Assembly: GCA_025360845.1 (NCBI GenBank)
Contig: JANYBJ010000315.1
Location: 1 to 40,096, forward strand
Source of the DNA: a bacterium
GTDB lineage: Bacteria > Verrucomicrobiota > Kiritimatiellia > RFP12 > UBA1067
Reading direction: 5' to 3'
DNA: 40,096 bases
Shown here piece after piece: positions 9,128 through 17,137 of the stretch. Positions within the stretch are counted from its first letter, which is position 1. Every line of letters starts with the position of its first letter. The position numbers and the translations under genes are program-made. Under the pieces are notes generated by a model. The model saw only the letters and a program-made list of their open reading frames with translations, was not told the DNA's origin and ran no database searches.

Positions 9128-10687
9128 ATGTCCTCGTTTGAATCGAAAGAAACGGATACGAACGCGCGGCTGAAGCTCGCGGCAAGAACCCTGTTTTGTT
9201 TCGCCGTGACCGGTCTACCTCTTGTCATTTTAAAGGGAGTTGCAAATCATTTAGAAAAGGAGGACGCGGGAGGGCTCCTTGTTCGGCTCTTTTTCATCTT
9301 ACCCTTAACTGTAACCTGCCTCCGGATGTTCCAGCTAATCTCGCTGAGACATCTTGCGCTGTCTCTAATTCCGTCAGCGCTTTCATTTGGCGTTATACAC
9401 GTGATGGGAAGAAACGACTTGGGCGTTGATGCTGTAATGCCGATTGCGACTATTGTTGCCGCTTTGTTTGTGATGGGCGGCCCTGGCATAGCGGTCGGTG
9501 GTCATCTTGCCCCGCGCGCAAAATCCTCCATGCGTCACAGAATCCTTTATCTCACCGTTATTGCCGCACTTTACGGCCTGATTATTGGGCCGTGGCTTTA
9601 TCGCTATGCCGTGGCAGGCATCACCTCGGCGAGGGCAGGGATAGCGGGCATCGCCCAGCTTAACGCGAACATCACCGATTTGAAACGGACTGTCATCGTG
9701 CCAACGCTCGACACTCCGTTGTCTGCCGGAACCAATATGATCTGGTGCGGAACGATGCAACTCGCATGGAACGAACTCTGCGCGCTTGTGGGCGAAGACG
9801 TACATATGGAGAATGAGGACCCCATCGTTGGGCAACTGAGCAAGCGGGATGTCTCGGCCAAGAACTTGGACGAGAATACGTACCTTCTGGCAGCATTGCC
9901 CGCTGACAGTTCAAGTTTGAGTGCCCTTCGGAAGCGCGTATCCACGAAGTTCAGTGGTGCGGTTTCCCCCGAATTGATTCCAGCAGCCGATACGCTTCCT
10001 CGTAATTCGATTATGCTTTATGCTGCCCTTTTTGTGAACATGCCTTTCGACTGGGCCTTCGACAGGCTGAAACACCCTCTTAAGTTTGGCGGGGGCGACG
10101 TCGCCGCATTCGGGATCGATGGCGATGGCGATTTGGGAGACCGGAGAAGAGTGCGTTCGGTCCGCTCGCAGGTCAAAGTGATCGATTTTAACGGCAATGA
10201 CGACTTCGTCATCGAACTGAAAACAAAGAAGTCGAATCACCAGTTGATCCTCTCCAAGTTACGGCCAGAACTGACGCTGGAAAGTACCGTCCGGTCGGTG
10301 CTCACGCGCATGACCGTAACTCAGCCCGAATCGTCCTTCTGGTTCAACCGCCTGATCGTTCCGGTTGCCGACTACGACCTCGCGCACTGTTATCCAGAAC
10401 TTGTCGGTCGTCCCCTTTGCGTCAAGACGCCCTTGTTCGACAAGATGCCGATCGTCGCCGCGAACCAGAACATCCGCTTTAAGCTGGACGAGCGTGGAGC
10501 CGTATTGAAATCGGAAGCGCTCATAGGGGTTAAAACCGCATCAAAATCCCCGAAGGGGCCGCCTGACCTGATCTTTGACAAGCCGTTCCTTGTCCTGCTG
10601 AAATGCACAACCAGCGATAAGCCCTACTTCGCGATGTGGGTCGATAACCCCGAGATCCTTGTGAAATTCGGGAAGGATGCAAAATAA
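9128..10687 (+). CDS. Multi-pass membrane protein with C-terminal serpin-like domain
   Basis: 519 aa; about 4-5 hydrophobic N-terminal helices; NMIWCGTMQLAWNELCALV and C-terminal IRFKLDERGAVLKSEA...DLIFDKPFLVLLKCTTSDKPYFAMWVDNPEILVKF resemble serpin N-region, hinge and breach/C-terminus. Confidence 0.6.
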   Translation: MSSFESKETDTNARLKLAARTLFCFAVTGLPLVILKGVANHLEKEDAGGLLVRLFFILPLTVTCLRMFQLISLRHLALSLIPSALSFGVIHVMGRNDLGVDAVMPIATIVAALFVMGGPGIAVGGHLAPRAKSSMRHRILYLTVIAALYGLIIGPWLYRYAVAGITSARAGIAGIAQLNANITDLKRTVIVPTLDTPLSAGTNMIWCGTMQLAWNELCALVGEDVHMENEDPIVGQLSKRDVSAKNLDENTYLLAALPADSSSLSALRKRVSTKFSGAVSPELIPAADTLPRNSIMLYAALFVNMPFDWAFDRLKHPLKFGGGDVAAFGIDGDGDLGDRRRVRSVRSQVKVIDFNGNDDFVIELKTKKSNHQLILSKLRPELTLESTVRSVLTRMTVTQPESSFWFNRLIVPVADYDLAHCYPELVGRPLCVKTPLFDKMPIVAANQNIRFKLDERGAVLKSEALIGVKTASKSPKGPPDLIFDKPFLVLLKCTTSDKPYFAMWVDNPEILVKFGKDAK

Positions 10688-10688
10688 G

Positions 10689-10826
10689 ATGCGATTGCTT
10701 CTGTCACTCCGCAGCGCCTTGGCGATGGTCCTGCTCTCTTCGGCCTTGACCGTCCCGGCCCTCGACATCAAGACGCTCGGCGGGCGCGAGTTCAAGAACG
10801 CGAAGGTCCTGCACCAAACGAGGTGA
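10689..10826 (+). pseudogene. Truncated signal-peptide protein (N-terminal remnant)
   Basis: ATG at 10689: MRLLLSLRSALAMVLLSSALTVPALDIKTLGGREFKNAKVLHQTR*; stops right after a 'L(D/G)GxxFKNAKV' motif. Confidence 0.5.
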
Positions 10827-10986
10827 AGCAGAACCGGCAACTGTCTGTCGTGGTTAGCGCAAACCAAGCGTCGGTTGTTATGGTCTTGGCCAAACAAGAT
10901 GGACAAAGGCGATACAACCCATCCTTTCGGTTGCGGACATCCGACGCTGTGGGGTATGATGACAACATCCTGTTTAGGAGCACACC

Positions 10987-11982
10987 ATGATTATTCGCAC
11001 GACTGCTTACCCGCGGGCGGCGCTCATCGGAAATCCGTCCGACGGCTATTTCGGCAAGACCATCGCCTTCACCTTTTCGAACTTTTCGGCGCGCGTCACG
11101 CTCTACGAGTCGCCCGAGCTGGAGATCGTTCCCAGCCGCCGTGACAGCTCCACGTTCGACAGCATCGCCGCCCTGTACGACGACGTGCGCCTGTTCGGCT
11201 ACTACGGCGGCATCCGGCTGCTCAAGTCGGCCATCAAATCCTTCTACGGCTACTGCCTTGATAACAAGATCGGGCTGCATGGCCATAACTTCACGATCCG
11301 CTACGACTCCGACATCCCCAACCTCGTCGGGCTGGCCGGCTCCAGCGCCATCATCACCGCCACGATGCGCGCGCTGCTCGCCTTCTACGGCGTCTCCATT
11401 CCCAAGCCCCAGCTCGCCAACCTGATCCGCGCCGTGGAGAACCGCGAGCTCGGCATCGCGGCAGGGCTTCAGGACCGCGTGGCCCAAGTCTATCAGGGCA
11501 TGGTGTACATGGACTTCGACAAGGGGCTCTTCGACAAGCAGGGCTTCGGCCACTACGAGCCGCTCCAGCCCGCCCAGTTGCCGCCGCTCTACATCGCCTA
11601 CCGCACCGACCTCTCGGAAGGCTCCGAGGTTTTCCACAACAACATCCGCGAGCGCTTCGACCGCGGCGAACCCCAGGTCGTCGACGCCATGAAGTACTGG
11701 GCCAACCTCACCGTGCAGGCCAAGGACGCGATCCAGCGCGGCGACTGGACGAAACTCTCCGAACTCATGGACGCAAACTTCGACAAGCGCAAAGAGATCT
11801 TCAAGCTCAGCCAAGGCAACTTGAGCATGGTGGCGACGGCCCGCGCGGCCGGCGCGGCCGCCAAGTTCACCGGCTCCGGCGGCGCGATCATCGGCGTCTA
11901 CACCGACGAGGCGATGTTCGCCAAACTGACCGAGGCCTTCGCCTCCCAGAACATCTGTGTCTTCAAACCCACCCTCGTCTGA
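10987..11982 (+). CDS. GHMP-family sugar kinase, glucuronokinase-like
   Basis: 331 aa; PRAALIGNPSDGYFGKTIAFTFSNFSA, VGLAGSSAIITA, FTGSGGAIIGVY. Confidence 0.8.
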   Translation: MIIRTTAYPRAALIGNPSDGYFGKTIAFTFSNFSARVTLYESPELEIVPSRRDSSTFDSIAALYDDVRLFGYYGGIRLLKSAIKSFYGYCLDNKIGLHGHNFTIRYDSDIPNLVGLAGSSAIITATMRALLAFYGVSIPKPQLANLIRAVENRELGIAAGLQDRVAQVYQGMVYMDFDKGLFDKQGFGHYEPLQPAQLPPLYIAYRTDLSEGSEVFHNNIRERFDRGEPQVVDAMKYWANLTVQAKDAIQRGDWTKLSELMDANFDKRKEIFKLSQGNLSMVATARAAGAAAKFTGSGGAIIGVYTDEAMFAKLTEAFASQNICVFKPTLV

Positions 11983-12036
11983 TCTCTTCATGAGTTCCTG
12001 ACAGCCTTCCGCCTAAACCGCAAAAGCCTCTTTCTT

Positions 12037-12924
12037 ATGATCACCAAAGCCGTCATCCCCGCCGCCGGTTTCGGCACGCGGTTCCTGCCCGCCACAAAAG
12101 CCTCGCCCAAGGAGATGCTGCCCATCGTGGACACCCCGGTGATCCAGTACGTGGTCGAAGAGGCCGTGGCCTCGGGCATCACCGACATCCTCATGGTCAT
12201 CGGCAAAGGCAAGCGCGCGCTGGAGGAGCACTTCGACCGCAGCTTCGAGCTTGAGCTTGAACTGGAAGCCAAGGGCAAGCTCAAGGAGCTCGAAAGCATC
12301 CGCGCCATCTCCGACCTCGCGAACATCCATTTCGTGTGGCAGCGCAAGATGCTCGGGCTGGGCGACGCGATCCGCTGCGCCCGCCACCACGTGGGCAGCG
12401 AACCCTTCGCGGTCCTGCTGGGCGACACGCTCATGCAGAGCCTGAGCGGCGTGCCCGCCACGCGGCAGCTCATCGACGTCTACGACCGCTTCGGCGGCTG
12501 CGTGGTGGCGCTGGAGGAGGTGCCGCTGGAGCGCGTCAGCCGCTACGGCGTGATCAGCGGCGAGCAGCTCGACGGGCGCACCTACCGCGTAAACGACATG
12601 GTCGAGAAGCCCTCGCCCAAGGAGGCCCCCTCCAACCTCGTGGTGGCCAGCCGCTACATTCTCACGCCGGACATCTTCGAGTACATCGACGCGGCCAAGC
12701 CCGGCAAAGGCGGCGAGATCCAGATCACCGACGCGCTGCGGGCACGCGTGGCCGCAGGCCAGCCCATGCACGGCTGCCGCGTGCAGGCCCGCCGCCACGA
12801 CGCGGGCAACACGCTGGACTTCATCAAGACCAATATCCTCTACGGCCTCGAACACAAGGACATCGCGCCCGCGCTCTCTGACTTCATCATCGCGAAGGCC
12901 GACGAGCTCCGCAGCAAACGCTGA
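12037..12924 (+). CDS. galU: UTP-glucose-1-phosphate uridylyltransferase
   Basis: 295 aa; KAVIPAAGFGTRFLPATKASPKEMLPIVDTPVIQYVVEEAVASGI; VNDMVEKPSPKEAPSNL. Confidence 0.95.
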   Translation: MITKAVIPAAGFGTRFLPATKASPKEMLPIVDTPVIQYVVEEAVASGITDILMVIGKGKRALEEHFDRSFELELELEAKGKLKELESIRAISDLANIHFVWQRKMLGLGDAIRCARHHVGSEPFAVLLGDTLMQSLSGVPATRQLIDVYDRFGGCVVALEEVPLERVSRYGVISGEQLDGRTYRVNDMVEKPSPKEAPSNLVVASRYILTPDIFEYIDAAKPGKGGEIQITDALRARVAAGQPMHGCRVQARRHDAGNTLDFIKTNILYGLEHKDIAPALSDFIIAKADELRSKR

Positions 12925-12964
12925 GCGGGAAAAGAATATTTCAGTCCTTCTCTGTCCGGCCAAT

Positions 12965-12996
12965 AAAAAAAGCCCCGCGTTTCCGCGAGGCCTTTT
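12965..12996. terminator. Bidirectional intrinsic terminator between convergent genes
   Basis: AAAAAAAGCCCCGCGTTTCCGCGAGGCCTTTTT hairpin with A-tract and T-tract, between galU (+) and the LsrF-like gene (-). Confidence 0.85.
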
Positions 12997-13012
12997 TGCT
13001 TGTCCCTGGGCG

Positions 13013-13034
13013 GGCGAACAGCCGTTCGCCTCTA
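13013..13034. repeat. REP-like palindrome, copy A, overlapping the LsrF-like gene's stop codon
   Basis: GGCGAAC-AGCC-GTTCGCC-TCTA; the TAG stop (13032-13034) is at the repeat edge, as in copy B. Confidence 0.65.
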
Positions 13035-13901
13035 CTTCAGGTCGTTGAACATCTGGAAGGCATCGGCCGGCTTCATGTTCTTGTGGACGACCGCCGAGAC
13101 CGCCTGGATCATCGCCGCGGGCTTATCGGACTGGAAGACGTTGCGTCCCATGTCCACGCCCGCCGCGCCGCTCTGGATCGCCATGTAGGCCAGCTCCAGC
13201 GCCTCCAGCTCGGGCAGCTTCTTGCCGCCCGCGATCACGATCGGCACCGGGCAGCACGCCACGACCTTCTCGAACCCTTCGGTGTAGTAGGTCTTGACGA
13301 TGTTCGCGCCGTTCTCCGCGCAGACGCGCGAGGCCAGCCCGAAGTAGCGCGCGTCGCGTGCCATATCCTTGCCCACCGCCGTCACGCCCATCACCGGGAT
13401 GCCGACTGCCAAGCCCGCGTCCACCGCGTTGTAGAGATTCGCCACGGTCTCCGCTTCCGTGCTCTGGTCGCCGATCGCCACCATCACCGCGATCGCCGAC
13501 GCGTTCAGCTTCACCGCGTCCTGGATGTCGATGACGACGTTGTGGTTCAGCTCGGTCAGGATCGTCGAGCCCGCGTCGGCCCGCAGGCAGACCGGCTTGC
13601 GGCTGGTCGGCGGCACCAGCGCGCGCAGCACGCCGCGGGCGCACATCAGGCAGTCCGCATACTCGATCAGCGGGGTGATGGTGAGGTCGATGCGCTCCAC
13701 GCCCGAGGTCGGCCCCATGATGAAACCGTGGTCGAACGCCAGCATCACGCTCTTACCCGTCGCGGGGTTGAAGATGCGGCTGAGGCGGTCCTTCATGCCC
13801 CAGTCGAGGTTGTTCGAGCCCTTCAGATAGAAGCCGTCGCTCGCCTGCGCCACGCCAACGCCGTAGCTTTTGCCTTCCCGAATGTCGTCTAAATCTGCCA
13901 T
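13032..13901 (-). CDS. Class I aldolase/thiolase family protein, LsrF-like
   Basis: 289 aa; MADLDDIREGKSYG, LDWGMKDRLSRIFNPATGKSVMLAFDHG, VPIVIAGGKKLPELEAL, GVDMGRNVFQSDKPAAMIQAVSAVVH. Confidence 0.9.
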   Translation of the reverse strand: MADLDDIREGKSYGVGVAQASDGFYLKGSNNLDWGMKDRLSRIFNPATGKSVMLAFDHGFIMGPTSGVERIDLTITPLIEYADCLMCARGVLRALVPPTSRKPVCLRADAGSTILTELNHNVVIDIQDAVKLNASAIAVMVAIGDQSTEAETVANLYNAVDAGLAVGIPVMGVTAVGKDMARDARYFGLASRVCAENGANIVKTYYTEGFEKVVACCPVPIVIAGGKKLPELEALELAYMAIQSGAAGVDMGRNVFQSDKPAAMIQAVSAVVHKNMKPADAFQMFNDLK

Positions 13902-13915
13902 GACCGTCTCCCTTT

Positions 13916-13950
13916 TCTCGATGGAATCGAAAGAATCGATTCTCTCGACA
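13916..13950. repeat. TCGATTC-type palindrome between dhaL and the LsrF-like gene
   Basis: Contains perfect 12-bp palindrome AGAATCGATTCT (13932-13943) within TCTCGATGGAATCGAAAGAATCGATTCTCTCGACA. Confidence 0.7.
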
Positions 13951-14565
13951 TTATTTAACCGTCTTCGCGAACGCGTTGAAGATGCAGGCCATCGACGCGG
14001 AACCCGCGTCGCGCGGACCGATCGAGCGCTCGCCGAGATTCTTCGCGCGGCCGAATTTGGCGCGCATCGCGCAGGTGGCCTCCGAGCCTTTCGCGGCCCC
14101 CGACGCGCCCTTCTGAAACATCGCGGCGACGCCCTCGGCCTGCGCGGCCACCAGCGCCTCAGTCGCCGGGATCAGCGCGTCCATCAGCGTCTTGTCGCCC
14201 ACGCGGGCCTTCGTCGTAAACCCGATCTCTTCGAGACCGCCGGCGAAGACCTTGGCCAGCGCGGCCGCATCGAGTTCCGCCGCGCCCTCCGGTGCCGCGT
14301 CGCTCATGCCTTGCAGCCAAGCGCCGTACAGCGTGCTGGTCGAACCGCACGCCTCGTTCTGCAGCGCGTCGGTCAGCGCCTTGAGATAGCCTTTGAAATC
14401 CGCGCCGTCCGCCTTCCGCATCGCGTTGAAGGCCGTCACGATCGCGGTCCCGTGGTCGCCGTCGCCGCCTGATGCGGCGTCCAGCTCGGAGAAGGTCTTC
14501 TCCTCCGCCCGGATATCCACACCGGCGGCCGCGACCATTTCTTTGAATTGTGAAAGCGTGAGCAT
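13951..14565 (-). CDS. dhaL: Dihydroxyacetone kinase-family L subunit
   Basis: 204 aa; FSELDAASGGDGDHGTAIVTAF, GSTSTLYGAWLQGM, RVGDKTLMDALIPATEAL. Confidence 0.88.
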   Translation of the reverse strand: MLTLSQFKEMVAAAGVDIRAEEKTFSELDAASGGDGDHGTAIVTAFNAMRKADGADFKGYLKALTDALQNEACGSTSTLYGAWLQGMSDAAPEGAAELDAAALAKVFAGGLEEIGFTTKARVGDKTLMDALIPATEALVAAQAEGVAAMFQKGASGAAKGSEATCAMRAKFGRAKNLGERSIGPRDAGSASMACIFNAFAKTVK

Positions 14566-14582
14566 GCCTGTTGGTCTCCCTT

Positions 14583-14643
14583 GTCGAAAGAATCGAGAAA
14601 ACCGAAGGAGTCGAATTCAATCGATTCCTTCGATTCCCTCGAC
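14583..14643. repeat. TCGATTC-rich palindromic element between dhaK and dhaL
   Basis: GTCGAAAGAATCGA (14583-14596) pairs 12/14 with TCGATTCCCTCGAC (14630-14643); inner GAAGGAGTCG / CGATTCCTTC pairs 9/10. Confidence 0.75.
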
Positions 14644-14656
14644 GCTGCCTTCTTCT

Positions 14657-15655
14657 TTACGCCGTCCAATACGGCGTGCGGGCGCAGGCCTTCAGATACG
14701 CCACGTGGTCCGGGTCCAATTTGCAGAGGATCATCTGGAAGCCGGCCATCTCCTGCACGGTCAGGTACTCGCCGCAGGCGCCGGGGGTCACATGGACGCC
14801 TTTCGAGGCCAAAATCTGTGCGGTCTTGCGGTAGACGATCAGCATCTCCATCAGGGTGGTCGCGCCCACGCCGTTGATGATCAGCAGAGCGGTGTCGCCC
14901 GCCTTCACGCCGGTCGCCTGGACGAGCGGCTCGATCATGCGCGCGGCGGTCTCGTCGGCGCTCAGGATCTTGGTGCGTCCGCCGCCGGCCTCGCCGTGCT
15001 GGCCCATGCCGATCTCCATCTCGTCGTCGGGGAGGACCGCGATCACGCCGCCGTTCTGCGGATGGGTGCAGCCGGTCATGGCCACGGCCAGCGTCGCCAT
15101 CTGCTTGTTGAAGCGCTCGCCGATGTCGACGATCTCTTCGAGGCTCTTGCCCGCTTCAGCCGCCGCGCCGACCACCTTGTAGAGCGGGATGCAGCCGGCC
15201 AGGCCGCGCTTATCGTCGATCGGGGTGTCCACGCCGGCCGAGATGTCCTCGTGCGTGACGATCTCGACGACCTTGATGCCTTCCTTCTGCGCGTCGCGCA
15301 GGGCCTTGCTCGCGCTCATGCGGTCGCCCGCGTGGTTCAGCGTCACCAGCAGGATGCCGGCTTCGCGCTTGAACAGGCGCAGCGCCTCCAGCACTTTCGG
15401 CGCGCCCGGCGCGGCGAAGATGTCGCCGACCACGCTGGCGTCGAGCATGCCTTCGCCCACGAACCCGCTCAGCGCCGGCTCATGGCCCGCGCCGCCGAGC
15501 GTGACGATGGCTACCTTGCTCTGATCCTTCGGCGTGGCACGCACCACGACCTTCTCGTTCACCAGCGTGACTTTACCGCTGTAGCACAGCGCCAGGCCTT
15601 CCAACAACTCTTTGGTCAGATTCGCGGGATCATTGACAAACTTTTTCATCGGCAT
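14657..15655 (-). CDS. dhaK: Dihydroxyacetone kinase-family K subunit
   Basis: 332 aa; MKKFVNDPANLTKELLEGLALCYSGKV, LGGAGHEPALSGFVGEGMLDASVVGDIFAAP, MGQHGEAGGGR. Confidence 0.92.
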   Translation of the reverse strand: MPMKKFVNDPANLTKELLEGLALCYSGKVTLVNEKVVVRATPKDQSKVAIVTLGGAGHEPALSGFVGEGMLDASVVGDIFAAPGAPKVLEALRLFKREAGILLVTLNHAGDRMSASKALRDAQKEGIKVVEIVTHEDISAGVDTPIDDKRGLAGCIPLYKVVGAAAEAGKSLEEIVDIGERFNKQMATLAVAMTGCTHPQNGGVIAVLPDDEMEIGMGQHGEAGGGRTKILSADETAARMIEPLVQATGVKAGDTALLIINGVGATTLMEMLIVYRKTAQILASKGVHVTPGACGEYLTVQEMAGFQMILCKLDPDHVAYLKACARTPYWTA

Positions 15656-15692
15656 GATAAGAATCCTTAGATAGCGGTTAACGGTTTATGGG

Positions 15693-16004
15693 TTAGCCCA
15701 ACTGCATCAGTTCGATCGGCATTCCCTGGTCGTAGATGAAGGCGATCTTCAATCCCGGCATCGGCTCGCAGACCGGCCACAGGATGCTCTTGCCGTTGAC
15801 GGCCTCGACGATGTTCTCGACGATGTAAGCCACATGCGTCTCGTCCTGGATCGCCGCGGCCATGGGGCTGTCCGGCTCGAAGTAGAGCCACTCGACCTTG
15901 TAAGTGCTCGCGCCCGCGTCGGTCACCCAAACCTTGAGCGGCTCGACAAACATCATTCCTTCCATCTTCTCGAAAACCGGAATGCCCGTGTGGTGATACG
16001 TCAT
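15693..16004 (-). CDS. Small VOC (glyoxalase)-fold-like protein
   Basis: 103 aa; DETHVAYIVENIVEAVNG...KIAFIYDQGMPIELMQLG resembles a VOC half-module C-terminus. Confidence 0.6.
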   Translation of the reverse strand: MTYHHTGIPVFEKMEGMMFVEPLKVWVTDAGASTYKVEWLYFEPDSPMAAAIQDETHVAYIVENIVEAVNGKSILWPVCEPMPGLKIAFIYDQGMPIELMQLG

Positions 16005-16075
16005 AACTTTCTCCTCTTGTGAACAGACGCGTCCGGCTCTGGTCCGGACGCTGTCGCGTGTTAAAAAACAGAGAC

Positions 16076-16810
16076 TTACAGCGAAACGCCCGGCACCGAG
16101 AAACGCAGGCCCGCGCCATCATGGAAGGTCGCGTACTCGCTCACGATCGCGCCGTCCTTGCCGCCCATCATGAAGTGCCACGTCTCAGGTCCGGGCAGCT
16201 TGCGCACCGAACCGTCGGCTTCCCATTTCTCGACATGGACACTCTTGAGATGCGGGATCTGAACCTTGGAGATCATCGCCTTGGCTTCCGGATACTTGTC
16301 CAGATTGGGCTCGCCAACCTCGCTGAAGCCGTACACATAACCATAGCGGACCTGCCAGCTCTCGATCTTGCAGCGGAGGTCTTTGCCGTCTTTATCCTTC
16401 GTCGCCAAATGCTTGTGCTCCGGGATGGCCTGGTTCGGCAACAGGTAGATCTCGTGACCGAAATACCCTTCGGCCTTCTCGTTGCACCAGAAGACGCCGG
16501 CCATGCCATACGAAAGGAAGTCTCCCTTACCGAAATCCGTCGCCCAGAAAAACCCGTCGTCCTTCTTCAGCGCGGCATAAATCGGCACGTTGAACTTGGT
16601 CATCAGATCGAAATAGGCCTGCTTGGCCTTCGCGCTGTCGAACTTGCCGGCCTTGTAAAAATCCGCATTCTTCATCTGAACCGTCCCCTTTTTCGCTTGG
16701 TGACACGCGTCCCCCGTTACACAACCCCCCGTGAATCCCATCAATCCTGCGCTCAGACCGGCGACCAGAGCACCGGCCAGCACATGAGAGGTAACACCCG
16801 TTTTTTTCAT
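16076..16810 (-). CDS. Exported cupin-fold protein, sugar-isomerase-like
   Basis: MKKTGVTSHVLAGALVAGLSAGLMGFTGGC signal/lipoprotein-like N-terminus; cupin metal motif HEIYLLPNQAIPEHKH and PGPETWHFMMGG. Confidence 0.6.
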   Translation of the reverse strand: MKKTGVTSHVLAGALVAGLSAGLMGFTGGCVTGDACHQAKKGTVQMKNADFYKAGKFDSAKAKQAYFDLMTKFNVPIYAALKKDDGFFWATDFGKGDFLSYGMAGVFWCNEKAEGYFGHEIYLLPNQAIPEHKHLATKDKDGKDLRCKIESWQVRYGYVYGFSEVGEPNLDKYPEAKAMISKVQIPHLKSVHVEKWEADGSVRKLPGPETWHFMMGGKDGAIVSEYATFHDGAGLRFSVPGVSL

Positions 16811-17137
16811 CTGAAGCATCCTTTCGCGTTAACGCACCTCTGTGAGGCGCAAAAAACCGTTTTTTACACTTATTGTAATTCCGGTAGTTTAGCCAAAGCG
16901 TGCCCATCCTGTAAATGCGGAACGCCAACTTTTTTCCCTTTTCCTTCCTCCAACTTATGAACCCGCTCCTTTGGCGGCCGCTTTTTAAAAATCTTTCAGG
17001 CGAATCTTGGTACACGTGGGGTCTAGGTGGTAAACTCTCTTCCGTCATACGCCGTCGTTGACAAACGACTTTCATGTGGCATAATCTACATTGGAACTGT
17101 GGACGATGGTTACGGGTTGGGAAAAATGAGGCATTGC

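Noticed and set aside
10792-11991. 399-aa minus-strand ORF antisense to the GHMP kinase
   Set aside because: Val/Glu/Ala/Asp-rich shadow frame; no family features, whereas the plus strand has GHMP motifs.
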